From assembly GCA_000169115.1 (NCBI GenBank), contig AAVV01000008.1, positions 141,525 through 205,524 of the forward strand: a DNA stretch of 64,000 bases, given 5' to 3'. Positions 55,712 to 64,000 of the stretch are shown piece after piece (the stretch's first letter is position 1; every line of letters starts with the position of its first letter). This DNA comes from a marine gamma proteobacterium HTCC2080. GTDB lineage: Bacteria > Pseudomonadota > Gammaproteobacteria > Pseudomonadales > Halieaceae. The position numbers were made by a program, and so were the translations under genes. A model generated the notes under the pieces. It made no database searches and had not been told where the DNA came from. It saw only the letters and a list, made by a program, of their open reading frames with translations.

Positions 55712-56692
55712 ATGTCGATGATTCTAGATGCCCTAAAACGTTCTCGAGAAGATGGCGATGTTCCTAACGCGGTGCCTTCAATCGATACCAGTCACGAATT
55801 TTCGGTAAAGGCCGCCGCACCGAGCTTTGGGTTTAAAGCGCTGGCCCTAAGCACTGGGCTCGTGGTTGTTGTCGGCTTCAGCGTTGTGGTGATTCAGGAT
55901 TCCTCACAAACCTTTGCTGTGGCGAAACCTCAGCAAAACAAGATGCAGCTAAGCGGTACGCCGCAGGCAGCCACCGATCCCCTTGGAACCCCAATTCGCA
56001 ACACTTCTGAAGCTCTACCGGCGCTCCCAATCTCTGGAATGACTCCCAGGACTGTGAGAGCCGAGATGCAAAATCAGGCAAAACCCACGACGAAGAACAG
56101 CGTGCCGGACAGCACCCGTGTGGCAGCGCTGTATCGTGGTGTTGAGAGGCAGCCGGGTGAGGGTTCAGATGTTCCTGCGTCAATTGCTGCATCGAATCTT
56201 GCGGCCGCGTCTGAGGACTCCACATTCACTGGGTTAGACGTGCAGCCCTCAACACGGTCACCATCACCAACAACGGACACTATGGACATTGCTGAAACGC
56301 CGCTGGGTGCGTCTTCGGCGGTGGCCCAAGGGAACCTCGCGCCTGACAACGTTGCAGAGGATGACGTCTCAGGCACTCTGCCGTTAGACATTGCAGCCGT
56401 TGTCAAGCGCGTGCAGGCTGAGCTGGGCAAGCCTGCCCTGGTTGCTCACAGCACGCCACTTATTGAGAACTTGTCGCAGCAAAAGAAGAATGCAATTCCC
56501 AGTGTTATGTACACCGTTCATGATTGGCGGCCGGATGGCTCGTCTCAAGTCACGTTGAATGGTACGGTATTGGGTGTGGGTCAGCAACGCAGTGGGTTTA
56601 AGGTTGAAGAAATTCTGGCTGACAGCGTGATCTTGAGCTACCGAGGTACGGCCTTTCGCCTCAGGGCACTCAATAGCTGGGTTAATCTCTGA
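55712..56692 (+). CDS. gspB: GspB/ExeB family general secretion protein
   Basis: A 326-residue bitopic protein. It starts MSMILDALKRSREDG, the typical N-terminus, has a membrane helix at about residues 42-62, a long low-complexity Pro/Ser/Thr linker and a C-terminal GspB domain (VMYTVHDWRPDGSSQVTLNG, then VILSYRGTAFRLRAL). It partners ExeA in secretin assembly. Its stop codon overlaps the start of the heptamer repeat region. Confidence 0.9.
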   Translation: MSMILDALKRSREDGDVPNAVPSIDTSHEFSVKAAAPSFGFKALALSTGLVVVVGFSVVVIQDSSQTFAVAKPQQNKMQLSGTPQAATDPLGTPIRNTSEALPALPISGMTPRTVRAEMQNQAKPTTKNSVPDSTRVAALYRGVERQPGEGSDVPASIAASNLAAASEDSTFTGLDVQPSTRSPSPTTDTMDIAETPLGASSAVAQGNLAPDNVAEDDVSGTLPLDIAAVVKRVQAELGKPALVAHSTPLIENLSQQKKNAIPSVMYTVHDWRPDGSSQVTLNGTVLGVGQQRSGFKVEEILADSVILSYRGTAFRLRALNSWVNL

Positions 56693-56768
56693 GGTCTAAA
56701 GTCTAAAGTCTAAGGTCTAAGGTCTAAGGTCTAAGGTCTAAGGTCTAAGGTCTAAGGTCTAAGGTCTA
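56693..56768. repeat. heptanucleotide tandem repeat, about 10.9 copies
   Basis: Ten full copies of the 7-base unit GGTCTAA (copies 2 and 3 read AGTCTAA) run from 56693 to 56762, followed by GGTCTA at 56763-56768. They begin directly after the gspB stop and end 18 bases before the stop of the convergent aldo/keto reductase gene. They form the whole of the intergenic region between the two converging genes, and the unit is not a multiple of three. Confidence 0.95.
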
Positions 56769-56786
56769 GGCTTTGGGTGCTGGGTT

Positions 56787-57824
56787 TCAAGGCGCTGGGT
56801 CGGGAATGGCTTGATGTATGGCCTTGATTCCGGCTCGAACCTCTTTTGACAGCACAACGTCGAGGCTGCGTATGTTTTCTTCCAGTTGGGCCACACTGGT
56901 TGCACCAATAATATTCGACAGTAGAAAAGGGCGAGAGTTGACGAAAGCCAGTGCCATTTGCGCAGGGTTTAAGTCGTGTTCCTCGGCTAGTGCGACGTAG
57001 CGCTCAGCTGCCTCCCAAGTCGGTTCTGATGCATAGCGTGCGAAACGTTTGAATAAAGCCAGCCTAGATCCTTCTGGGAGTGCGCCGTTGCGGTACTTAC
57101 CCGTCAGTAACCCCATGGCTAGTGGAGAATAGGCAAGCAGGCCAATGTCTTCGCGATGAGATATCTCAGCCAGACCAATCTCATAGGTTCGGTTCAACAA
57201 GCTGTACGGGTTCTGAATTGACTGCGGCCGGGGCAGACCCTCGCGGTCTGCGGTTTGTAAAAACGTCATGGCACCCCAAGGTGTTTCATTGGAGATTCCA
57301 TAGCCCCGGATCTTGCCCTGTTGGATAAGTACTTCGAGCGTGCGCATGACCTCCTCGATGGGTGTCCAGTTTGATTCTGCATCGGGTAGGTGAGTGTAGC
57401 CTCTCACCCCGAAGCTGTTGGTGGGGCGTTCGGGCCAATGCAATTGGTAGAGGTCGATATAATCAGTCTGCAATCGTTGCAGGCTATTATCGACGGCTTC
57501 TACAAGGTGCTCCCGGATAAAGCGCGGGCCACCGCGTAAAAAATCAAACTCCTCACGAGGACCTGTGGCTTTTGTCGCAAGTATCCAATCTTCACGCCGT
57601 TTCGAATTGGCAAACCAGGTGCCAATATATTGCTCGGTTCGCCCCTGAGTCTCAGCCCGCGGCGGCACGGGGTACATCTCAGCCGCGTCCATGAAATTAA
57701 TACCATGCTCTAGTGCATAATCAATTTGGGCATGAGCCTCCTGCTCGGTATTTTGCTCGCCCCAAGTCATGGTTCCTAAACAAATGCGCGATACCGCACG
57801 GCCGTTAATGTTAGTAAGACTCAT
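56787..57824 (-). CDS. aldo/keto reductase (Tas type)
   Basis: A 345-residue NADPH-dependent oxidoreductase with a TIM barrel. MTWGEQNTEQEAHAQIDYALEHGINFMDAAEMYPVPP matches Tas-type proteins, with the catalytic Asp/Tyr region in FMDAAEMYP and the cofactor end near NIIGATSVAQLEEN. Length equals that of E. coli Tas (about 346). GGA lies 8 bases before the ATG. Physiological substrate unknown. Confidence 0.92.
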   Translation of the reverse strand: MSLTNINGRAVSRICLGTMTWGEQNTEQEAHAQIDYALEHGINFMDAAEMYPVPPRAETQGRTEQYIGTWFANSKRREDWILATKATGPREEFDFLRGGPRFIREHLVEAVDNSLQRLQTDYIDLYQLHWPERPTNSFGVRGYTHLPDAESNWTPIEEVMRTLEVLIQQGKIRGYGISNETPWGAMTFLQTADREGLPRPQSIQNPYSLLNRTYEIGLAEISHREDIGLLAYSPLAMGLLTGKYRNGALPEGSRLALFKRFARYASEPTWEAAERYVALAEEHDLNPAQMALAFVNSRPFLLSNIIGATSVAQLEENIRSLDVVLSKEVRAGIKAIHQAIPDPAP

Positions 57825-57886
57825 TCATGCATTCCAAAATGTTGGTTTGAACGACTGGCTTCGTTGTCTGTGTATGTCGGGAAGAC

Positions 57887-59278
57887 CTACAAACCTAAGA
57901 AGCTTGCCATAACGTCGTGTACTTCGCGTTGGCGCAGAAACGCGGGTATTAGCCCCTGACCAACGTCATTGGCAAAAAGTGGCACATTAGCCCCGGTATG
58001 TTCCTCTGAAACAAAGCCATTGGTGGCGTAATTAATAGTCATCAAGCTGCCATCAGGCATGATGAGGCGCGCGACGTGACCCGGTGAGTAAACGGGGACA
58101 GGAATATCAGCGTACAGACTGGGCTCGGGAATAATTTGAGCTGCCTGGGCATGATCGGAGGTCACAATGATCAGCGTCTCTGGATGTGTCTGGGCAAAAG
58201 TCAGTGCGACGCTTACAACTTCTTCAAGTTGCGCGATCTCACCGAGAGAGCCACAGGGATTACGGACGTGGCTCTCTTTATCTATAGAAGCCGATTCGAC
58301 CATCAAAAATAAACCTGTATCGTTGTCTTGCGTCAGCCGATCGAGAGCAACTTCAGTTAACTTCGCCAGCCCTGGCGTATTGCCATAGGCGGGATTGGGT
58401 TCACATTTTATGGGGTCTGGCTGGGTCACACTGCCTAGGCGCCAATCCAATTTGTTGAGCGTGCTAGTGTCGGGCTGCTCGGCCCCTCGACCGTCAGAAC
58501 CTTGCAGTCTCACCGGAAGGTGTCCGGTAGCGAATAATCCGATTAATCGCTGATTGGAGTCTGCCTGAGTCAGCATAGCGGGATCCGTAACAATACTTAC
58601 GGGCAGAGACTCAGCCATCATTATTGCGGTCTTTCCTGATTTGGGGTCGCTTGTGGTGAAGTGGCTTAGCCCCCCGCCAAGGATCACGTCAATGGGTGCC
58701 TTCACAATCTGCTCGGCAATTGAACCGGGGCCGCCATTAACAGTGGCATCCTGTGGGCATCCCTCATAAGCAACGCTGTAAAGCTCGCCGCCCAAAATAA
58801 TATCGGGATTTTCACAACCGCGGCTGGAAACGTGGCTCATAAAGCTGGCAGGGGTTGCGTCTGTGACCGAACTGCTACTCACGATACCGGTCTTAAATCC
58901 TGCTGCATTCGCCCGTTGGGCGATGGTAACTAAATCTTCATCTGTAGCACTCGTGCCAACCCTTCCCATCTGAGTCGTGACCCCAGTTGCCAAAGTAGTG
59001 GCTGTATTCGCTGAGTCAGCGACGTATACCCATTGTGTATCTTTGCCCACCGTTTGAACTTGAACGGCAGCTCTGACGGGCAGGGTGTCGATGACCAACT
59101 CACCGTCATGGCCTGCAAGAAAGTTGCGACCCATAGTGACATGCTGGTCATCAAAACCGTCACCAATAATGAGAATTACGGAGCGAGGGTTATGCGGGGA
59201 GGCGGGCGCTTCCGCTGGCTGGGCCGTAATCAGGCCGCTGATGCTAATAAAAATGCAGAAAATGAGCGCGCGAAGCAT
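57887..59278 (-). CDS. alkaline phosphatase
   Basis: Secreted phosphomonoesterase of 463 residues. A signal peptide (residues 1-20, MLRALIFCIFISISGLITAQ) leads the alkaline phosphatase fold: the first metal Asp is in IGDGFDDQHV, the catalytic Ser in ADSANTATTLATG, and further metal ligands in VESASIDKESH and VTSDHAQA. The ATG at 59278 has GGAG 7 bases before it; the upstream in-frame start is rejected. It should free phosphate in the periplasm. No phosphate-regulation (Pho box) site is clear. Divergent from the ammonium transporter. Confidence 0.92.
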   Translation of the reverse strand: MLRALIFCIFISISGLITAQPAEAPASPHNPRSVILIIGDGFDDQHVTMGRNFLAGHDGELVIDTLPVRAAVQVQTVGKDTQWVYVADSANTATTLATGVTTQMGRVGTSATDEDLVTIAQRANAAGFKTGIVSSSSVTDATPASFMSHVSSRGCENPDIILGGELYSVAYEGCPQDATVNGGPGSIAEQIVKAPIDVILGGGLSHFTTSDPKSGKTAIMMAESLPVSIVTDPAMLTQADSNQRLIGLFATGHLPVRLQGSDGRGAEQPDTSTLNKLDWRLGSVTQPDPIKCEPNPAYGNTPGLAKLTEVALDRLTQDNDTGLFLMVESASIDKESHVRNPCGSLGEIAQLEEVVSVALTFAQTHPETLIIVTSDHAQAAQIIPEPSLYADIPVPVYSPGHVARLIMPDGSLMTINYATNGFVSEEHTGANVPLFANDVGQGLIPAFLRQREVHDVMASFLGL

Positions 59279-59403
59279 AAGGAACTCCAAATCAAAACGA
59301 AACAACACATGTATTTTATTCGGTTAGGGTACGGCGCCACTGGCACTGCCGCAAGGATATGGCATTATGCGCACCTCGATAGTCATTGTGGTGGTCACAT
59401 AAA

Positions 59404-60711
59404 ATGCACGTTACACGTAAATCGGCTTTCATAGCGTTATGCGCTTTTCTATTACCTCTTCCCGCTTTGGCTGGGGAGATTTCCTCCGCTGATACTGCGT
59501 GGCTCTTGACCGCGACTGCGCTGGTTTTATTTATGACCTTGCCGGGACTGTCGTTATTCTACGGTGGTCTAGTGCGTGTCCGTAACGTCTTGTCGGTGTT
59601 AATGCAGTGTTTTGCTTTGGCTGCGTTGATGTCAGTGGTTTGGTTTGTGGCGGGTTACACCTTGGCCTTTGGCTCTGCCGGTGTTGAGCAGGGCGCCTGG
59701 ATTGGTGATCTTGGCAATCTAATGCTCATGGGCATTGATATTGATGGCGTCAACGGTTCAATTCCCGACTCCCTGTTTGTTATGTTTCAAATGACCTTTG
59801 CGATTATTACTCCAGCCCTAATTATTGGCGGTTTTGCCGAGCGTATTCGGTTTTCAGCACTATTGCTGTTCAGTACGGCATGGCTATTACTTGTCTACGC
59901 ACCTATTTGTCACTGGGTTTGGGGCGGTGGCTGGTTGGGCGCCATGGGTCTTCAGGATTTTGCCGGTGGCACAGTGGTTCATATCACGGCAGGTGTCGCC
60001 GCCTTGGTCGCCGCAATCATGATGGGACCGCGTCGAGGGTTTGGTTCCGTGGCCATGCCGCCACACAACCTAACGATGACCGTGACAGGTGCCGGCATGC
60101 TTTGGGTGGGATGGTTTGGTTTTAATGCCGGTTCGGCTGTGGCGGCGGATCAAAGTGCCGCTATGGCGATGCTGGTGACACATCTTTCTGCAGCTTGCGG
60201 TTCTTTGGCATGGATGGCTATGGAGTGGGTGCGTCACGGTAAGCCCTCGGTTCTAGGCATCGTTACCGGTATGGTGGCGGGTCTGGGTACGATTACACCC
60301 GCATCAGGCTCAGTAGGGCCTGCAGCAGCGGTTGTGATTGGACTCACTGCAGGGGTCGTCTGCTACTTCGCAACGATTACCTTGAAAAATCGTCTGAAAA
60401 TAGATGACAGTCTCGATGTTTTTCCCGTCCACGGTGTTGGTGGTATTTTGGGCACACTGTTGGCAGGTGTCTTTTGCTCACCGAATCTGGGCATCTTTAG
60501 CGGCAATGGTTTCTCCGACGGTATTGACAGTATCGCTGGTCAGCTTGCCGTTCAGGCGACAGGTGTCGGCGCAACGTTTCTGTATACCCTGGTCGTGAGC
60601 TACATTCTCTTTAAGGTGGTCGATGCCCTCGTGGGACTTCGCGTCGATAGTGATGAAGAAACCATCGGGCTGGATTTGGTGCTTCACGATGAGCGAGGCT
60701 ACGACTTGTAG
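59404..60711 (+). CDS. amt: ammonium transporter
   Basis: Inner-membrane ammonium channel of 435 residues with a cleavable signal peptide (to about LPALAGE) and about 11 helices. DFAGGTVVHITAG holds the first pore His and VFPVHGVGGILGTLLAG the second; FYGGLVR and FGFNAGSA are also typical. The ATG at 59404 is preferred to an upstream TTG. No glnK (PII) gene is adjacent, unlike many amt loci. A weak hairpin follows at 60739-60756. Confidence 0.94.
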   Translation: MHVTRKSAFIALCAFLLPLPALAGEISSADTAWLLTATALVLFMTLPGLSLFYGGLVRVRNVLSVLMQCFALAALMSVVWFVAGYTLAFGSAGVEQGAWIGDLGNLMLMGIDIDGVNGSIPDSLFVMFQMTFAIITPALIIGGFAERIRFSALLLFSTAWLLLVYAPICHWVWGGGWLGAMGLQDFAGGTVVHITAGVAALVAAIMMGPRRGFGSVAMPPHNLTMTVTGAGMLWVGWFGFNAGSAVAADQSAAMAMLVTHLSAACGSLAWMAMEWVRHGKPSVLGIVTGMVAGLGTITPASGSVGPAAAVVIGLTAGVVCYFATITLKNRLKIDDSLDVFPVHGVGGILGTLLAGVFCSPNLGIFSGNGFSDGIDSIAGQLAVQATGVGATFLYTLVVSYILFKVVDALVGLRVDSDEETIGLDLVLHDERGYDL

Positions 60712-60738
60712 CGTGGTTCAGCGCAGGACCTGAGTGAT

Positions 60739-60756
60739 GCCCTCAGCGGCGAGGGC
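60739..60756 (+). terminator. weak hairpin after ammonium transporter gene
   Basis: GCCCTC (60739-60744), six-base loop, GAGGGC (60751-60756), followed by TCTT. It lies 27 bases after the stop and may act as terminator for converging genes, but has no real T-run. Confidence 0.35.
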
Positions 60757-60832
60757 TCTTGGTCAGCGACCGTAGCATTGGCAAGTTTGGAGCTGTGCCC
60801 TTAGGGGGTGCAGCCCTTTGCGAGGAAAGCAC

Positions 60833-62002
60833 TTAATCCCTCCGCAGTGCATCGTTGCTGGCGATAGGCGTGGGAAGTCGGGTGACGACGAGGTAGCTTG
60901 AGATCAGTAACGTAAGAATCGTCGTGGCCTGAATCAGTGTATGGGCAGTAGGACTCAGGCGACCTGATTCGAGGGCTACGACCGCAATGAGTAACGCGAA
61001 TTCACTACATTGGCCCAATCGAAACCCAAGATTCCACGCTAGCTTTGGTGATTCACTCACACCACGCAACAGCATCTGATAAACCACGGGTTTGAGGCAC
61101 AAGTAGCTGAGTGCCAGAACCACCGCTGCTGTAGCCACACTGGGCAGGGCGGAGACGTCAAATTGTGCACCCACTGAAAAGAAGAAAATGACGAGAAAGA
61201 AATCGCGAAGAGGTTTTAGGCTCACTGCAATGTATTGAGCGATAGGGCTCGTAGCGACTGCTACGCCAGCGATAAACGCGCCGACTTCCGCGCTTAGCCC
61301 CATGAGTGCGGCAAGCTCTGCTACTCCAAGGCACCACCCGACCGAGAGTAGAAAAATATATTCGTGGTATCGGTCAAATCGCGCGATGAGTGGAATTAAT
61401 ACAAAGCGAACCGAAGCCCAGCAGCTCAAGACGAGTAAGGGCAGCATGATCATGGGGCGGGCGAGCGACCACACCATAGAGCTGTCAGAGTCACCGCTTT
61501 GCAACCACACCAGTACAATAATTGCGATCAGGTCCTGAAACAGCAGCAACGCCACCAGCACTTCGCCGAGGTGTTTATGGTGTAGAACCGTCGTAGGTAA
61601 TAGCTTGATACCGATGATGGTAGAGGAAAACATCAATGCCGCGCCAACTAAGAGGGCATCGTTGTGGGTAAAACCAAAGCCCCGTGTAATGGCGTATCCT
61701 ACGGCGATATAGATACCCGAACTAGCCAGTGCCACCCAACTGGAGCTTTTCATGCTGTTCAGCAAGGCTTTGGGTTGCATATCGAGTCCCAGCAAAAATA
61801 GCAGGAAAATGATCCCGACGTGCCCTGCGTCGCTGACTAGAGCAGTATTGCTCACAAGGCCGGTGCCAAAAGGGCCCAGTGCTGCGCCCAAAATAATGTA
61901 GGCAATAATAATGGGTTGGCGGGTATACAGCGCGATAGAGGCAAACACTGCCGCCCCCAAAAATATGGCAGCGAATGTAAACGTGATGCCACCAAAATCC
62001 AT
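60833..62002 (-). CDS. monovalent cation:proton antiporter (CPA2/KefB type)
   Basis: A 389-residue membrane antiporter with about 11-12 helices. It has PIIIAYIILGAALGPFG, FLLFLLGLDMQP and FIAGVAVATSP, as in the CPA2 Na+/H+ exchanger domain. The C-terminal TrkA-N nucleotide-binding domain of KefB/KefC is absent, so it is a short, exchanger-only form. The ATG at 62002 has GGGGG 5 bases before it; a longer in-frame start would put a non-hydrophobic stretch first. Confidence 0.9.
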   Translation of the reverse strand: MDFGGITFTFAAIFLGAAVFASIALYTRQPIIIAYIILGAALGPFGTGLVSNTALVSDAGHVGIIFLLFLLGLDMQPKALLNSMKSSSWVALASSGIYIAVGYAITRGFGFTHNDALLVGAALMFSSTIIGIKLLPTTVLHHKHLGEVLVALLLFQDLIAIIVLVWLQSGDSDSSMVWSLARPMIMLPLLVLSCWASVRFVLIPLIARFDRYHEYIFLLSVGWCLGVAELAALMGLSAEVGAFIAGVAVATSPIAQYIAVSLKPLRDFFLVIFFFSVGAQFDVSALPSVATAAVVLALSYLCLKPVVYQMLLRGVSESPKLAWNLGFRLGQCSEFALLIAVVALESGRLSPTAHTLIQATTILTLLISSYLVVTRLPTPIASNDALRRD

Positions 62003-62179
62003 AAAACCCCCGTGGTAGTGAAAAAGACGTGCAGTAGTAAGTTTGCTCAACGTCCGATTTTGGCAAACACCAGCTGCAGATAAGGTAACAATTGGCTTTG
62101 CTTTGCGGGCCGGTTTCTTTCAAACTACGCGCGCTGAATATTAACGGTTAAATTGTTCTCATTTGAAAGGAAAAATACG

Positions 62180-62290
62180 ATGTCTCAAAGTAATTTGTCT
62201 GACGGCGCTGCCGATGGCTTGGCCGCTGTCATCATTGTCTCTGTAGTCGTTGCTTGGGTAGTGTTTTGGCTTGGTGGTATGCCCGCCTGA
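62180..62290 (+). CDS. 36-residue single-helix membrane protein
   Basis: A small ORF with good AAAGGA ribosome site about 8 bases before the ATG. The product starts MSQSNLSDGAADGLAA and is mainly one membrane helix (VIIVSVVVAWVVFWL) ending GGMPA. No family is known to me. It stands between the antiporter gene and the broken DUF2970 gene, and it converges with the latter at 7 bases. The strong ribosome site and helix suggest a real gene. Confidence 0.6.
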   Translation: MSQSNLSDGAADGLAAVIIVSVVVAWVVFWLGGMPA

Positions 62291-62297
62291 TTCCGTG

Positions 62298-62523
62298 CTA
62301 ACGCGCCACAATCAATTGTACCAATAGCACCAAGCTCCCTACGAAAACTGCTGCGAAGATCAACCCCGCGATAATAAACACCCCTGCGTTGCCGCCGCTA
62401 AAATCTCGGTCACGATTTTTAGCGCTTTGCACGCCCAAAGCCGCAGCGAAAACGCTTTTGCAGCAGGCTCAGCCAAGAAAGCTTGGTTGCGGGGGGCTGT
62501 CTTTCGTTGTCGCTGTTCGTCAT
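62298..62523 (-). pseudogene. DUF2970 family gene with a +1 frameshift
   Basis: From ATG 62523 the frame reads MTNSDNERQPPATKLSWLSLLQ and then ends after 34 codons. Adding a one-base skip at the A-run (T-run 62456-62459 on the plus strand) gives SVFAAALGVQSAKNRDRDF, a gap, GVFIIAGLIFAAVFVGSLVLL and a TAG at 62298: the GVQSxKNRxRDF motif and membrane helix of DUF2970. So the gene is whole except that CAAAAGC holds one A too many. It may be a true frameshift, a programmed slip or a sequencing error in the homopolymer. Confidence 0.8.
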
Positions 62524-62612
62524 GTCAATGCTTGAGTATCACTAGTGTTGATACTGCCAACAATACCAATTCGCTCCCCCCGGCGTCGCGATTTATTTTG
62601 TTGTCGTCGGTT

Positions 62613-64000
62613 TCAGACTTCGTCAAGAATCGGGGCTAGCCAGTATTTTATATCGTCAACGGCGTCGCCTTTGCGCTCTGCCAAGGCGGCCACTTGATCA
62701 TTGCCGATTTTACCCACCGAAAAATATCGAGATTCTGGATGGGAAAAGTACAGTCCACTGACCGCAGCAGTGGGGTACATAGCATAGCTCTCTGTCAGCG
62801 ATACCCCGCAGTTTTTTTCGACGTCCAGTAATCTAAATAAGGTCGCTTTTTCAGTGTGATCTGGACAAGCCGGGTAGCCCGGAGCTGGCCTGATTCCCTG
62901 ATATTTTTCCCGAATTAAGTCGGTATTTTCAAGGCACTCATCCGGTGCATAGCCCCAGTGCTTTGTCCGTACTTCCCGGTGCAGCTGCTCTGCAAAGGAC
63001 TCCGCGAGGCGGTCGGCCAGGGCCTTAAGCATAATCGCGTTGTAGTCGTCGTGTTCAGCCTCAAAAGCTTTGGCACGCTCCTCAACTCCGTGACCCGTAG
63101 TGACACAGAAACCGCCCATCCAATCGGATGGACCCTTTTCAGGAGCCACAAAATCAGCCAGAGATAAGTTGCTTTCTCCTTCACGTTTTTGCAGTTGCTG
63201 GCGAATATGGTGTAAATCAGCCACAGGTTGGTCCTGTTCGTTAAATAGTCGAATATCGTCGCTACCCAAGCGCTGGGCGCGCCAAAAGCCAATAACGCCG
63301 TGGGCTTGCAGCCAGTTCTCCGCAATAATCTGCTCCAGCATAGATTGAGCATCGGCGAACAGCTGGCGGGCCTGTTCGCCAACCACAGCGTCTTCAAGTA
63401 TGGCGGGGTATTTTCCATGAAGATCCCAAGTGATAAAAAACGGCGTCCAGTCAATGGTTTTGATTAAAGCTTCGAGGGAATAATCTCTCAAAGCTCTGAC
63501 CCCTGAAAAGCTCGGTTCAGGCGGTTGATAATCATCCCAGTTCCACTGGAAGGCAGATTCAACGGCTTCACTGTAGGCAAGGCGATCACTGCGTTTTTTT
63601 CTGCGAGCTACTCGATCGCGTACCGCTACATACTCGTTGGCAATATTTTCCGCGAAGGTCGCTTTAGATGAGCCCAAAAGCTGGCTGGCCACGCTGACAC
63701 TGCGTGAGGCATCTGGCACATAAACAACGGCATCGTTTTGATAGGCAGGACAAATTTTGACAGCTGTGTGCGCCTTAGAGGTGGTAGCACCGCCAATCAT
63801 TAAGGGTATCTGGAAGCCTTCTTGCTGCATTTTTCCAGCAATATGGGACATTTCCTCCAGTGAAGGGGTGATGAGTCCAGATAAGCCGATAATGTCCACT
63901 TGTTCTTCGCGAGCGACCCTCAGAATCTCCTCGCAATGCACCATGACACCCAAATCGACAATTTCATAGTTGTTGCACTGAAGCACAATGCCCACAATAT
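62613..64000 (-). CDS. metH: cobalamin-dependent methionine synthase, C-terminal part (5' end outside window)
   Basis: Transfers a methyl group from methyltetrahydrofolate to homocysteine with B12. The visible 462 residues start inside the B12-binding domain (IVGIVLQCNNYEIVDLGVMV), with SGLITPSLEEM and MIGGATTSKAHTAVK, and run through the S-adenosylmethionine reactivation domain, with RPAPGYPACPDHTEK as its signature and YFSVGKIGNDQV near the end. The DxHxxG cobalamin ligand lies just beyond the right edge. Broken only by the window limit. Confidence 0.96.
   Translation of the reverse strand, partial: IVGIVLQCNNYEIVDLGVMVHCEEILRVAREEQVDIIGLSGLITPSLEEMSHIAGKMQQEGFQIPLMIGGATTSKAHTAVKICPAYQNDAVVYVPDASRSVSVASQLLGSSKATFAENIANEYVAVRDRVARRKKRSDRLAYSEAVESAFQWNWDDYQPPEPSFSGVRALRDYSLEALIKTIDWTPFFITWDLHGKYPAILEDAVVGEQARQLFADAQSMLEQIIAENWLQAHGVIGFWRAQRLGSDDIRLFNEQDQPVADLHHIRQQLQKREGESNLSLADFVAPEKGPSDWMGGFCVTTGHGVEERAKAFEAEHDDYNAIMLKALADRLAESFAEQLHREVRTKHWGYAPDECLENTDLIREKYQGIRPAPGYPACPDHTEKATLFRLLDVEKNCGVSLTESYAMYPTAAVSGLYFSHPESRYFSVGKIGNDQVAALAERKGDAVDDIKYWLAPILDEV

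Noticed and set aside
56693..56768. CRISPR-like array
   Set aside because: The unit is only 7 bases and there are no spacers; a simple tandem repeat.
59341..59403. Sigma-54 promoter for the ammonium transporter (TGGCAC-like sequences)
   Set aside because: The GG and GC elements are not at the required spacing in either candidate.

Overview
This is chromosomal DNA of a free-living, probably marine gammaproteobacterium. The order mutS / recA-recX, the run pyrG-kdsA-eno-ftsB-ispD-ispF-pcm-nlpD, the pseudopilin genes and the gspAB pair all fit Gammaproteobacteria. The best guess at the group is the OM60/NOR5 (Halieaceae) lineage; this is inferred from gene content and is not proven. The window contains no tRNA, rRNA, transposase, integrase or CRISPR array. 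Almost all of it is coding, on both strands.

Layout. 1-17 kb is an accessory metabolic region: the end of an enoyl-CoA hydratase, four short-chain or 3-hydroxyacid dehydrogenases, a prolyl oligopeptidase, a Tat-exported molybdenum hydroxylase pair (iorAB type) with an XdhC maturation factor nearby, a cytochrome c', a patatin, a small operon (membrane protein / GFA / YcgN), a secreted metallo-beta-lactamase-fold hydrolase, a gamma-glutamyltransferase and folE. 17.3-17.8 kb holds a SYLF-domain gene broken only by in-frame stop codons. 18-25 kb has an RND efflux pair, a POT peptide transporter and a DusC-type dihydrouridine synthase. 25-35.4 kb is a long same-strand housekeeping run (accA, tilS, pyrG, kdsA, eno, ftsB, ispD, ispF, pcm, DUF368, nlpD) joining fatty acid, nucleotide, LPS, isoprenoid and cell-wall functions. 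35.5-40.4 kb is fdxA, mutS, recA (with a LexA box) and recX. The usual neighbours truD, surE, rpoS and cinA are all missing from their expected slots.

40.5-45.5 kb is a compact minus-strand envelope redox operon: TlpA thioredoxin, DUF4266 lipoprotein, DUF3570 barrel, ApbE flavin transferase, DCC protein and flavin reductase. The barrel carries a DxxSGAS motif that looks like an ApbE flavinylation site. 46-51.5 kb holds a four-gene minor-pseudopilin operon whose last member is a prepilin fused to Cys-containing Ig-like modules and Lys/Ser-rich tracts, with a pilin gene on the opposite strand. 51.7-53.9 kb pairs an HMG-CoA reductase with a nitronate-monooxygenase-like protein behind a clean palindrome, although the cell also has the MEP pathway. 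54-56.7 kb is exeA/gspB. The rest is an aldo/keto reductase, an alkaline phosphatase, an ammonium transporter, a cation/proton antiporter, a 36-residue membrane protein, a frameshifted DUF2970 gene and the 3' part of metH.

The most unusual signals are the two broken genes (17.3-17.8 kb and 62.3-62.5 kb), the barrel-plus-ApbE system, the pilin/Ig fusion operon, the missing ATG of tilS, and four short tandem repeats next to genes (20-bp x2, 14-bp x2, 10-bp x4, 7-bp x10.9).
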